Positions 14,959 to 22,100 of a stretch of 33,599 nt of DNA are shown here, in pieces (the first letter of the stretch is position 1; each line of letters begins with the position of its first letter). A model generated the notes under the pieces. The model saw only the letters and a program-made list of their open reading frames with translations. It searched no databases and was not told where the DNA came from. The DNA lies in assembly GCA_946404705.1 (NCBI GenBank), contig CAMJES010000001.1, forward strand, positions 1 to 33,599. The letters are read 5' to 3'. The stretch is from an uncultured Ruminococcus sp. Lineage in GTDB: Bacteria; Bacillota; Clostridia; Oscillospirales; Ruminococcaceae. The translations under genes were made by a program, and so were the position numbers.

Positions 14959-15978
14959 TCAGAACTGACCCAAGAATCTCATATCATTCTCATAAAGCAA
15001 TCTCATATCGCCTATCTTGTAGCGTCCCATTGTAATACGTTCAAGGCCGATGCCGAACGCAAAGCCGCTGTAAACCTCGGGGTCGATGCCGCAGCCTTCG
15101 AGTACCTTCGGGTGAACCATTCCTGCGCCGAGCAGCTCAATGTATCCCTCGTTCTTGCAGAGAGGACAGCCTGCGCCGTGGCAGTTAAAGCACATCATAT
15201 CGACCTCTGCGGACGGCTCCGTGTAGGGGAAGTGGTGAGGACGAAGACGTATCTGACAATCCTCGCCGTAAATTCTCTTCATAAGCAGTTCAAGCGTACC
15301 GTTGAGATCTGCCATTGTGATGCCCTTGTCAACAACAAGTCCCTCTATCTGGTGGAAGAGAGGTGAATGTGTAGCGTCCACCGTATCGGAACGGTAAACT
15401 CTGCCCGGAGAGATGATGCGGATAGGCGGCTTCTTGTTCTCCATTGTTCTTATCTGAACGGAGGAGGTCTGTGTGCGGAGAACAACGTTGTCGTTGATAT
15501 AGAATGTGTCCTGCGTATCTCTTGCAGGGTGGTGCTTGGGCATATTGAGTGCCTCAAAGCAGTAGTGGTCGGTTTCGACCTCGGGACCTTCCGCGATCTC
15601 AAAGCCCATTCCGAGGAAAACTTCCTTTATATCGTTGAGCGTTGCGGTCAGCGGATGAAGCTTGCCTATCTTCTGCTTTGTGCCGGGCATTGTAACGTCA
15701 AGCGTTTCGGCTTCAAGCTGCTTCTTTGCAAGCTCGGATTTAAGCGCCTGCATACGGGCGGAGATGTTCTCCTCGATATCGGAGCGGACTTTATTTGCAA
15801 GCTGTCCGATAACGGGACGTTCCTCTGCGGAAAGTCCGCCCATCTGCTTCAAAATTCCGGTAAGCTCGCCCTTTTTGCCGAGGAATTTTACTCGGAGGTT
15901 TTCAAGCACATCCAGACTTTCGCATTTGTCAAGCTCCTCATGCGCAAGGCTCTTGATCTTTTCAAGCTGTTCTTTCAT
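14959..15978 (-). CDS. pheS: Phenylalanyl-tRNA synthetase alpha subunit
   Basis: A 339-residue class II synthetase subunit of normal length. An N-terminal coiled-coil region of about 85 residues contacts tRNA. The catalytic core shows HPLT near 108, EGPEVETDHYCFEALNMP (about 129-146), HPARDTQDTFY (about 149-159), the FHQIEGLVVDKGITMADLNG block (about 207-226) and the motif 3 region FAFGIGLERITMGRY (about 306-320). A CFNCHGAGCPLC segment (about 258-269) is a Cys-rich insertion seen in many Firmicutes PheS. It activates Phe with ATP and charges tRNA-Phe together with PheT. A GGAAAGGA site precedes the ATG at 15978. The T-box leader with its promoter lies immediately upstream. Confidence 0.97.
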   Translation of the reverse strand: MKEQLEKIKSLAHEELDKCESLDVLENLRVKFLGKKGELTGILKQMGGLSAEERPVIGQLANKVRSDIEENISARMQALKSELAKKQLEAETLDVTMPGTKQKIGKLHPLTATLNDIKEVFLGMGFEIAEGPEVETDHYCFEALNMPKHHPARDTQDTFYINDNVVLRTQTSSVQIRTMENKKPPIRIISPGRVYRSDTVDATHSPLFHQIEGLVVDKGITMADLNGTLELLMKRIYGEDCQIRLRPHHFPYTEPSAEVDMMCFNCHGAGCPLCKNEGYIELLGAGMVHPKVLEGCGIDPEVYSGFAFGIGLERITMGRYKIGDMRLLYENDMRFLGQF

Positions 15979-16046
15979 AAATTTCTACCATTCCTTTCCG
16001 TGTTCCGCTTATGCAGAACCATTATATTCATAAAATTTTCCCAACT

Positions 16047-16318
16047 AAAAAAGCCTGCCCCGAAACGGGACAAGCCATAGCCTGCTTATAACCACCCATT
16101 TTCTAAGGAACCGACATTCCCCTTGCCTTAACGCGGCATACGTCAACAGCTACAAACGCAAAAGCGTCTTCACCGCTGCCACTACGGAGCGAAATTTCAG
16201 CTTTGCAATATTTAAGGATATCCCAGCCTTGTATCCTCTCTCTTTGAAACATTATCCGCAAAGCCTACAACTCTTTAAACGTGTTTATTTAAGTGTAAAA
16301 CGGCATACTCTGCCGTTA
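16047..16318 (-). ncRNA. T-box leader (tRNA-Phe sensing riboswitch) of pheS
   Basis: On the minus strand the leader ends in a terminator: GCUUGUCCCG (16075-16066) pairs with CGGGGCAGGC (16062-16053), with G-U pairs, followed by six U (16052-16047). The competing antiterminator is equally clear: GGG (16097-16095), a bulge starting UGGU that can pair with the tRNA ACCA end, then GCAGGC (16085-16080), loop UAUG, GCUUGU (16075-16070) and CCC (16069-16067). A purine-rich AGAGAGAGG segment near 16243-16235 looks like the AG bulge of stem I. A candidate UUC Phe specifier is at 16193-16191, but its assignment needs folding. Uncharged tRNA-Phe should stabilise the antiterminator and switch pheS on. 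Confidence 0.9.
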
Positions 16319-16324
16319 TTTTTA

Positions 16325-16353
16325 ATTATATATCATATTTTCAAAAAAAGCAA
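16325..16353 (-). promoter_or_regulatory. Promoter of the pheS T-box leader
   Basis: On the minus strand TTGCTT (16353-16348), 17 bases, then a perfect TATAAT (16330-16325). Transcription would start near 16318. It lies back to back with the plus-strand promoter at 16364-16392. Confidence 0.6.
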
Positions 16354-16363
16354 GCATTTTTAC

Positions 16364-16392
16364 TTGAAAATAAATATTTTATATGCTATAAT
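16364..16392 (+). promoter_or_regulatory. Housekeeping promoter for the DUF6106-like / AcpS-like gene pair
   Basis: TTGAAA (16364-16369), 17 bases, then TATAAT (16387-16392) with a TG extension just before it. Transcription would start near 16399, leaving a leader of about 120 bases before the first gene. Confidence 0.75.
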
Positions 16393-16517
16393 AAATAAAA
16401 GCTTTGCCGCAGACGGATTTTATGTCGATTTGTGTAAAATTCAATGCTTTTATGCGGCAAATACAGTATTCTTTTGTTATAAGAAAGGAGTCTTCCCCAC
16501 TTTACGGGCAAAATATT

Positions 16518-17042
16518 ATGGATGTTTTTGTTGAACAGCTTGTAAAAAAACCTGCAGACGGCAAAACGCTTGTTCTGAAAATACTTATCGCTTTCGGAGT
16601 TATACTTGTTTCGCTTTTCTGCCTCTATCTTATGCTTATCGGTATCGTCATTGCGCTGCTGCTTATATTTGCGGCGATATACGGCGGCTTTTACCTTATT
16701 TCGGGGCTAAACGCCGAGTATGAATATATCGTCACCAACGGCGAAATTGATATCGACAAGATAATCGCAAAACGCAAGAGAAAACGCCTTATCACCGCAA
16801 AGCCGTCAAAATTTGAAGCTTTCGGAAAGCTTGCCGATGCCGCACCTGTTTCGGGCATTACAGTCGTTGAAGCAAACGGCATTGCGGACGAAGAAGCCGA
16901 AGATTATTATATCGACTTCACACACGATTCATTTGGCAAGGTAAGGCTCATATTCACGCCGACCGAACGCACCCTTGAAGCGGTAACGCCGTTTCTCCCA
17001 CGCCCCGTCAAGGTGGAATACGACAGAAAAAACAGAAGCTGA
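16518..17042 (+). CDS. Small membrane protein, DUF6106-like
   Basis: A 174-residue protein starting MDVFVEQLVKKPADGKT, an opening I associate with the DUF6106 family of Clostridia; its function is unknown. A long hydrophobic stretch (about 18-65) makes two membrane helices. A cytosolic domain follows with YEYIVTNGEIDIDKIIAKRKRKRLI, a strand-loop pattern close to PH-like domains, and then IDFTHDSFGKVRLIFTPTERTLEAVTPFL. The open frame extends upstream to 16404, but the ATG at 16518 matches the family start. The only strong purine-rich site, GAAAGGAG (16483-16490), is too far upstream for direct use, so initiation is weakly explained. It shares a promoter with the AcpS-like gene that follows after 22 bases. 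Confidence 0.7.
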   Translation: MDVFVEQLVKKPADGKTLVLKILIAFGVILVSLFCLYLMLIGIVIALLLIFAAIYGGFYLISGLNAEYEYIVTNGEIDIDKIIAKRKRKRLITAKPSKFEAFGKLADAAPVSGITVVEANGIADEEAEDYYIDFTHDSFGKVRLIFTPTERTLEAVTPFLPRPVKVEYDRKNRS

Positions 17043-17064
17043 CACTATGTAAGGAGAGATTGAT

Positions 17065-17424
17065 ATGATCATGGAAGCTTACCATACTGATATGCCTCGC
17101 ATGAAACAGCTTGTAAAAAAGCCGAAATTTATCTCAAGAGTATATTCTCCGCAGGAAATGAAATTCATAATGGGTAAAAACTTCTCTCCTAATATCATGG
17201 CTGAGATGTACTGCGCAAAAATTGCAATGAAAAAAGCTATCGGCGCGCGCTTCAGAGGCTGCAGTATCCAAGAGATCTCCGTCCTCACCGATTATTCCGG
17301 AAATTATTACATAAGCCTTTCGGGCGAGGCCAAAAAGCGGCTTATTTCCACAAAAATGAAGATCAGCGTTTCCTGTTCCCATTCAAAGGCTCTTGCAATG
17401 GCAACGGTACTCATTGAATTCTAA
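17065..17424 (+). CDS. Holo-ACP synthase-like protein lacking the metal-binding Glu
   Basis: A 119-residue protein that aligns along its length with AcpS, the enzyme that transfers phosphopantetheine from CoA to acyl carrier protein. Asp9 (HTDMPRM) matches the first metal ligand, KFISRVYSPQEMKFIM matches the R-F/V-T-xxE segment and VSCSHSKALAMATVLIE matches the C-terminal VSITHTKEYAAA strand with its His. The central helix reads AEMYCAKIAMKKAIG where AcpS has RFAAKEAxxKA: the Lys and the later Lys remain but the Mg2+-binding Glu is Ile (ATT codon). Activity is therefore doubtful and the protein may be a paralogue. Its position two genes from the NAD(P)HX repair gene fits, since acpS commonly neighbours nnr in Firmicutes. 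AAGGAGA lies 8 bases before the start. Confidence 0.7.
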   Translation: MIMEAYHTDMPRMKQLVKKPKFISRVYSPQEMKFIMGKNFSPNIMAEMYCAKIAMKKAIGARFRGCSIQEISVLTDYSGNYYISLSGEAKKRLISTKMKISVSCSHSKALAMATVLIEF

Positions 17425-17429
17425 ATCAC

Positions 17430-17460
17430 ACCGCACGGCCTGAGCTGTGCGGTTATTTTT
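17430..17460 (+). terminator. Rho-independent terminator after the AcpS-like gene
   Basis: The stem ACCGCAC-GC / GC-GTGCGGT (17430-17453, one unpaired base on each side, CTGA loop) is followed by TTATTTTT. It starts 6 bases after the AcpS-like stop codon. Confidence 0.85.
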
Positions 17461-17576
17461 ATACCAAATAATTGTTTGAATAACGAACACAAAAGCTTTG
17501 ATATATGCGGTTTTGTTTTGAGAAAACCCCATGATCAAATGATTATCAGCATTATCTGCAGAAAGGTTGAAGATTT

Positions 17577-19115
17577 ATGTACTACGCCACTCCGAAACAG
17601 ATGAAAGAAATAGAAAGCTATTCCGACAGCCACGGCGTTTCCTACCGTGAGCTTATGGAAAACGCAGGCGCCGCGGCAGCCGAATTCGTATGTAAGCTTG
17701 CAGGCAGACAAGACCTCTCAGGCGGCGTCCTTGTCCTCTGCGGAAAGGGCAATAACGGCGGCGACGGCTTTGTCCTCGCAAGAAATCTGTACAGCGCAGG
17801 AATCGCAGTAAATGTCGTCCTCACAAGCGGCGACCCTGCCACCGAGCTTGCAGGCTATGAATACTGCCTGCTCGGCGAAGACGGCATCGACGTCCTTAAC
17901 CTGAACGATAATATCGACAAGGTTTTCTCGCTGTTTTCGTCCTGCTCGCTTATCGTTGACGCTGTTTACGGCACAGGCTTCCACGGCGAGCTTCCTCCCG
18001 AGATAAAAGCCTGCTTCAGCTTTGCAAAGCGCTGCCGCAAGCCGATAGTAGCACTTGATACGCCCTCGGGCGGAAACTGCCTTACAGGCGAAGCCGAGGA
18101 AGACGTTCTGAAATGCGACTACACGATAACATTCGGCTGCATAAAGACGGGTATGCTCTGCGAACCGCTGCGCTCCCTCTGCGGAGAGATAACCGTTGCG
18201 GATATCGGCTTCACAAACGAATGCTTCGAAGCTGCCGCTTATGTCGCAATAGACCTTGAAGAAAGCTATGTAAAAGCACTTTTCCCGAAAAGAGCGGAGG
18301 ACTGCTATAAAAATCAATTCGGACATCTTTTCAATATCGCAGGCTGCCGCAGAATGAGCGGCGCAGCGCAGATGTCCACCCTTGCGGCTTTGCGCAGCGG
18401 TGCAGGACGCGTCACCCTCGCTTCCACAGAAGAAGTCATAGACCGACTTGCCGCGGTTATCTTTGAATCAACGTTTCTTCCTCTTGACGCTGCAAAAGAC
18501 GGCGCAATATCCGCAAAAGCGGCAAATACTCTTATAAAAGAGCTTCCTGCGGCAACGGCAGTCTGCATCGGCAGCGGACTTTCCGACACCGCAGATACCG
18601 CCGAGATCGTCAAGACTGTGATAAAAAATGCGGACTGCCCGATAATTCTTGACGCAGACGGCATAAACTGTATATGCTCCTGCATAGATATTATCAGAAA
18701 CACAAAGGGCAGACTTATCCTTACTCCGCACCCCGGCGAGCTGAAACGCATTTACGCAGCCGCTTTCGACAGCAATTTCCCCGACAGACTCACAATGGCG
18801 GTGAAGATTGCCCGTGAGTTTGACGTTATCGTTGCGGCAAAGGGCGTTCCGACCTATATTGCAGGCGGCGGAAAGCTTTATATCTGCAAAGCAGGCAACC
18901 CCGGTCTTGCCAAGGGCGGCAGCGGCGATGTCCTCACGGGGATAATCGGTGCATTTGCGGCATACGGACTTGCTCCGTCCGACGCTGCGGCAGCAGGAGT
19001 TTTCGTCCACGGAAAAGCAGCCGACCTCGCCCGTGAAAAGCTTTCCGAAACGGGTATGCTGCCGAGAGATGTAATAGACGAGCTTCCCTATGTGTTCAAG
19101 GCTTGGAACAGATAG
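17577..19115 (+). CDS. nnr: Bifunctional NAD(P)HX epimerase/dehydratase
   Basis: A 512-residue fusion that repairs hydrated NADH and NADPH. The N-terminal NnrE (YjeF_N) epimerase domain spans about 1-215, with MREL-like SYRELMENAGAAAAEF and the GKGNNGGDGFVLARNL nucleotide loop (about 56-71). The C-terminal NnrD (ribokinase-like) dehydratase spans about 230-505: IILDADGINCI, LTPHPGELKRIY and the catalytic KGGSGDVLTGIIGAFAAYG (about 442-460) are all present. It is of normal length for the fused form. The ATG at 17577 has AAAGG 10 bases upstream. It lies in its own transcription unit after the AcpS-like terminator; the 150-base gap before it shows no clear promoter. Function is certain by motif; nothing looks broken. 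Confidence 0.95.
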   Translation: MYYATPKQMKEIESYSDSHGVSYRELMENAGAAAAEFVCKLAGRQDLSGGVLVLCGKGNNGGDGFVLARNLYSAGIAVNVVLTSGDPATELAGYEYCLLGEDGIDVLNLNDNIDKVFSLFSSCSLIVDAVYGTGFHGELPPEIKACFSFAKRCRKPIVALDTPSGGNCLTGEAEEDVLKCDYTITFGCIKTGMLCEPLRSLCGEITVADIGFTNECFEAAAYVAIDLEESYVKALFPKRAEDCYKNQFGHLFNIAGCRRMSGAAQMSTLAALRSGAGRVTLASTEEVIDRLAAVIFESTFLPLDAAKDGAISAKAANTLIKELPAATAVCIGSGLSDTADTAEIVKTVIKNADCPIILDADGINCICSCIDIIRNTKGRLILTPHPGELKRIYAAAFDSNFPDRLTMAVKIAREFDVIVAAKGVPTYIAGGGKLYICKAGNPGLAKGGSGDVLTGIIGAFAAYGLAPSDAAAAGVFVHGKAADLAREKLSETGMLPRDVIDELPYVFKAWNR

Positions 19116-19126
19116 GATAGTATTAG

Positions 19127-19163
19127 AATACCCTCTGTTTCAAAACGAACGGAGGGTATTTTT
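19127..19163 (+). promoter_or_regulatory. Hairpin that both ends nnr and covers the next gene's ribosome binding site
   Basis: A 14-base-pair stem (19127-19140 with 19147-19160; AATACCCTC pairs GAGGGTATT, extended by further pairs including G-U) with a 6-base loop is followed by TTT and then directly by an ATG. The 3' arm contains GGAGGG (19151-19156), the ribosome binding site of the lipoprotein gene at 19164. The short U tract makes it either a weak terminator or a translation-blocking hairpin. Confidence 0.7.
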
Positions 19164-19733
19164 ATGTCAGAACGACTCAGAACACCAATATTGCTTTTTG
19201 TAATATCAATAGTATTATTTACGGGATGTAAATTCATAAAGGATACAATTATCCCGAAGCAGCCGAAGCTTGACAGAGCGTTCACCTGCGAATTTGAGCT
19301 TACGGCATTTGAGGACGACCGCGACAGCAAAATGGTCGTCAAGGGTGATTTTACCCGTTTCGGCACGGGAATATGGGAGATGAACATAACCGAACCCGAA
19401 ACTATGAAAGGCCTAAACTTGAAATACAACGAGGGAAAGACCACAGCTTCTCTCGGCGCTCTGACGCTTGATATCGAGAGCGAAAAGCTGAACAGCAGCG
19501 CAATGTTCAAGCGAATCTTCGATACATTCGACAGTTGCGCCGCAATGCACGACATTGAACTTTACGACAACGGCGAAGCAGCTGTTTACAACGGCACAGA
19601 CTGCAGCATTGCTTTCGACAAAGAAACGCTGCTCCCGACCCTGCTCACATTCTCGGACGGTATAACTGTCGATATCTCCTCTTTCTGCGACCTTGCGGAA
19701 AGATCCGCGGAAACGGAACAGACTTCCGAATAA
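19164..19733 (+). CDS. Small lipoprotein, LolA/outer-lipoprotein-sorting-like fold
   Basis: A 189-residue lipoprotein with a signal peptide of about 21 residues ending in FTGC (Cys22). The mature part alternates beta-strands: AFTCEFELTAFEDDRDSKMVVKG, FTRFGTGIWEMNITEP, GLNLKYNEGKTTASLG, then CSIAFDKETLLPTLLTFSDG. This reads like the LolA-like half-barrel found in many Firmicutes lipoproteins, but I see no conserved motif that fixes a function. The ATG at 19164 is the only possible start that keeps the signal peptide, and GGAGGG lies 7 bases before it inside a hairpin. No promoter is visible in the 48 bases after nnr, so expression probably depends on readthrough from nnr. A bidirectional terminator follows. 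Confidence 0.75.
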   Translation: MSERLRTPILLFVISIVLFTGCKFIKDTIIPKQPKLDRAFTCEFELTAFEDDRDSKMVVKGDFTRFGTGIWEMNITEPETMKGLNLKYNEGKTTASLGALTLDIESEKLNSSAMFKRIFDTFDSCAAMHDIELYDNGEAAVYNGTDCSIAFDKETLLPTLLTFSDGITVDISSFCDLAERSAETEQTSE

Positions 19734-19737
19734 ACAA

Positions 19738-19772
19738 AAATGCACACAACGCTTTTGACGCTGTGTGCATTT
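19738..19772. terminator. Bidirectional terminator between convergent genes
   Basis: An 11-base-pair perfect stem AAATGCACACA / TGTGTGCATTT (19738-19748 with 19762-19772) with a 13-base loop. T-rich sequence follows on the plus side (TGTAATTTTT), and AAACAAAAA precedes it, giving a U tract on the minus strand. It serves the lipoprotein gene and the peptidase gene that meet here. Confidence 0.87.
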
Positions 19773-19779
19773 GTAATTT

Positions 19780-21663
19780 TTAATACTGTGAAACATAATC
19801 CAGAGGATCGAGGTAATAACCGTTTGAACGAACCTCAAAGTGGAGATGGTTTCCTGTTGCATAACCGGTCGAGCCGACATATCCGAGAAGCTGACCCTTT
19901 ACAACATAATCGCCGTAGCTAATCGCAATGCTGCTCATGTGAGCGTACATTGTAACGTTTCCGTCATCGTTTGCGACCATAACGCTGTTGCCGTAACCGT
20001 CATACTTGTTTGCGGCTCTTGTGACCGTACCGGAAGCTGCAGCGTATATCGGAGTGCCGTAAGGAGCGGCAATATCAATGCCCTTATGACCTCTGCCATC
20101 GCCCATATAAGCGGAGATGTAACCGCCGTCGACCGGCCAGAAATAATCTCCCGAACCGCCGCTGCCCGTGCTGACTGCGGTGGTCGTAGGTCTTGTTCCG
20201 ACTCTGACTTCCTTTGCGACCGGTTCGGAAAGAACCTGACGCGACTGCTCATTGCGAGAGATAACAATGCCGTTCTTGTATGTAACAAGCGCATTGACAA
20301 GTGCAGCACCCTCAACGCCATTTACATCAACCTTTTCTTCGCCTTTATAAAGGTTGTCGTCTTCGGTTCTGATTATCTCATAATCTATCGGAACTTCATA
20401 GGTTTCATTCTTTGTAACAAGCGTCTGGAGGTAAGGCACCTCTGCGGAAAGCTCTATAACAGCGCCAACCGGACAGAATGAAGTGATATCATCGATCGGG
20501 TCGCCCTCGTAAACAGCAGGACAAGCAAGAAGCTCATCAAGCGAAAGTCCGTTGTGCGCTGCAATGTTCCACGGATTATCGCCGTTTTCTACCTCGTAAT
20601 AAACAGGTTCCGCAACGATGGAACTGAGCTTGTCGATAACATTCTGCTGATCAACTATCTCGGTAGGATAAACGAACTGCTCGTATGTGTATTCGACCGA
20701 TTTGTCAAATCCGACCGAAACAACATCGGAATCGGACATATACGGTTCCTTTATAGAATCAATGTAGGCCTCGATCTCATCGGTAGACTCAACAGCGGCA
20801 TAAAAGCTTCCGTTTATCATTACGGTATAAGCTCTTACCTTTCCTGCCAGCTCATCGGAGGGAAGTGCGGAAGCAGCCTCTTCGGCTTCTTCTTCAAGCG
20901 AACGCTGTTCAGCCTGCTGCTCTTCGGTCGCATTTTCCTCGGGAAGAGTGATATCAAGCTGTTCCTGCATCTTTTCAATAAGCTCAAACTCGTCAATGAC
21001 TTCATCCATCGAGTTGAGCGGCTTTATCGAGAGGTTTGTGCTGACAAGAGCGGTGTCATCGGTGGAGTAATAAACCGCCTTGTCGGAGATAGACTGCTGC
21101 GCGTCCACAACTACGGATTCGGCTGAAACAACGCCGATCTCAGTTCCGTTGCACTCAACGGCGATACCGTAGCTTGTCGAAGCTGTGCTGCTGACGATAC
21201 CAACGAGAAGTGCGACCGAAGCAGCAGGGAAAACATAGTTCACAACTGTTTTGAACGCATTCTTTTCACGCTTTGCGGTATTCACGATATTGGAAACTGC
21301 GTTATTTGCGGCAGACTTGAAGCCTTCCGTTTTTACGCTTTTCGTGAAAGCCTTGCAGCTGTTCGATATCCGTTCGATCGTTCCCACAGCAGCTCTTGCC
21401 GCGCGAAGAAGTCCGGACTTTACAGTCGTTGTGATCTTGTGATGTGTTGGTTTAAAAGCTGTTTTCAGATGTTTTGCAATGTATGCAATAAACTGTACAG
21501 CCTTTGACGCACCGTATGAAAATGTGTATGCAATAAGCGCGCCGGTATTGATGACAGCGCCCTCGAGCTTTTCTTTTTTATCTTTATTATCGCTCAAAGA
21601 AACAGGCGGCACGAAGCCGGTGCAGTTGTTCTGCTTACCGTTTTCACCGTTTCTGCTTTTCAT
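19780..21663 (-). CDS. Membrane-anchored cell-wall endopeptidase with LysM, G5 and M23 (LytM) domains
   Basis: A 627-residue surface enzyme that should cut peptide cross-links in peptidoglycan. A long basic cytosolic N-terminus (about 1-155) precedes one membrane helix (about 157-180, YVFPAASVALLVGIVSS). After an acidic Glu-rich stretch (about 255-275) comes a LysM-like domain (about 360-405, NGDNPWNIAAHNGLSLDELL), a G5 domain (about 415-495, ending VAKEVRVGT) and a Gly/Ser/Thr linker. The M23 domain (525-625) keeps all zinc and catalytic residues: His526 and Asp530 (GHKGID), His575 (YAHMS) and His608 (HLHFEV). The ATG at 21663 has AAAGGAG upstream. A strong promoter and two WalR-type boxes precede it, in line with WalRK control of such hydrolases. 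The 155-residue cytosolic extension is unusual. Confidence 0.95.
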   Translation of the reverse strand: MKSRNGENGKQNNCTGFVPPVSLSDNKDKKEKLEGAVINTGALIAYTFSYGASKAVQFIAYIAKHLKTAFKPTHHKITTTVKSGLLRAARAAVGTIERISNSCKAFTKSVKTEGFKSAANNAVSNIVNTAKREKNAFKTVVNYVFPAASVALLVGIVSSTASTSYGIAVECNGTEIGVVSAESVVVDAQQSISDKAVYYSTDDTALVSTNLSIKPLNSMDEVIDEFELIEKMQEQLDITLPEENATEEQQAEQRSLEEEAEEAASALPSDELAGKVRAYTVMINGSFYAAVESTDEIEAYIDSIKEPYMSDSDVVSVGFDKSVEYTYEQFVYPTEIVDQQNVIDKLSSIVAEPVYYEVENGDNPWNIAAHNGLSLDELLACPAVYEGDPIDDITSFCPVGAVIELSAEVPYLQTLVTKNETYEVPIDYEIIRTEDDNLYKGEEKVDVNGVEGAALVNALVTYKNGIVISRNEQSRQVLSEPVAKEVRVGTRPTTTAVSTGSGGSGDYFWPVDGGYISAYMGDGRGHKGIDIAAPYGTPIYAAASGTVTRAANKYDGYGNSVMVANDDGNVTMYAHMSSIAISYGDYVVKGQLLGYVGSTGYATGNHLHFEVRSNGYYLDPLDYVSQY

Positions 21664-21767
21664 CGGAACATCTCCTTTCCTGACAGCCGATATAAATGAT
21701 CCGCTGTTATCTTTTCTTTGTTCTATATCAAAATAATGTAAAATTCGGGAAAATCACAGCTGAATTA

Positions 21768-21784
21768 GTTACAATTCAGTTACA
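21768..21784 (-). promoter_or_regulatory. WalR-type box at the start site of the M23 peptidase promoter
   Basis: On the minus strand TGTAAC, 5 bases, TGTAAC: an exact match to the TGTWAH-N5-TGTWAH WalR (YycF) consensus. It lies just downstream of the -10 box, over the start site, a position known from WalR-repressed genes. Confidence 0.7.
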
Positions 21785-21793
21785 TTAACACTA

Positions 21794-21821
21794 ATTATAC
21801 GATTTTTTCAGAAAATTTCAA
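21794..21821 (-). promoter_or_regulatory. Promoter of the M23 peptidase gene
   Basis: On the minus strand TTGAAA (21821-21816), 16 bases, TATAAT (21799-21794). Transcription would start near 21787 and give a leader of about 125 bases, which contains a CTGAATT / AATTCAG stem-loop. Confidence 0.75.
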
Positions 21822-21944
21822 GGGTAATCAAAAAATAGTAACAATTAATCTACGCTTTTCATAGATTATTCCAACTAAAACCATTGTTTTTTGGTTATTT
21901 TAACAACAAAAATCGTTTTCGAAAACGTTATTCCACTATAAAAC

Positions 21945-21995
21945 AGGCTTCATTGGGAACGAGAAGTTACCCTCGAAAGTCAGTTTCCCGAGCCT
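21945..21995. ncRNA. Candidate structured RNA or nested hairpin of unknown identity
   Basis: Three nested helices can form: AGGCT/AGCCT (21945-21949 with 21991-21995), GGGAA/TTCCC (21955-21959 with 21985-21989) and CGAG/CTCG (21960-21963 with 21972-21975). The strand is not known and I match it to no riboswitch. The surrounding gap (21822-22071) holds no gene. Confidence 0.3.
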
Positions 21996-22071
21996 TTGTA
22001 ATAAAACCGCCAAGCTTTACAAAATGTATACAAGCATCTAAAATCAACGCAGAATAGCCATTTCTCAAATA

Positions 22072-22088
22072 GTTACAAAATGGTTACA
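22072..22088 (-). promoter_or_regulatory. Second WalR-type box, far upstream of the M23 peptidase gene
   Basis: On the minus strand TGTAAC, 5 bases, TGTAAC, again an exact match to TGTWAH-N5-TGTWAH. It lies about 250 bases upstream of the -35 box and 12 bases after the end of the pseudouridine synthase gene. Confidence 0.55.
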
Positions 22089-22100
22089 ATTGCAATAATT

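Noticed and set aside
16047..16318. Possibility that the pheS leader is a 6S RNA
   Set aside because: The antiterminator/terminator pair and the UGGU bulge directly before pheS explain it better as a T-box; I see no 6S-type central bubble.
16229..16534. Plus-strand open frame of 101 codons
   Set aside because: It overlaps the T-box leader and two divergent promoters and ends inside the DUF6106-like gene; it has no binding site.
21914..21927. Perfect 14-base palindrome CGTTTTCGAAAACG resembling a LacI-family operator
   Set aside because: A palindrome of this length is expected about twice by chance in a window of this size and it lies far from any promoter box.
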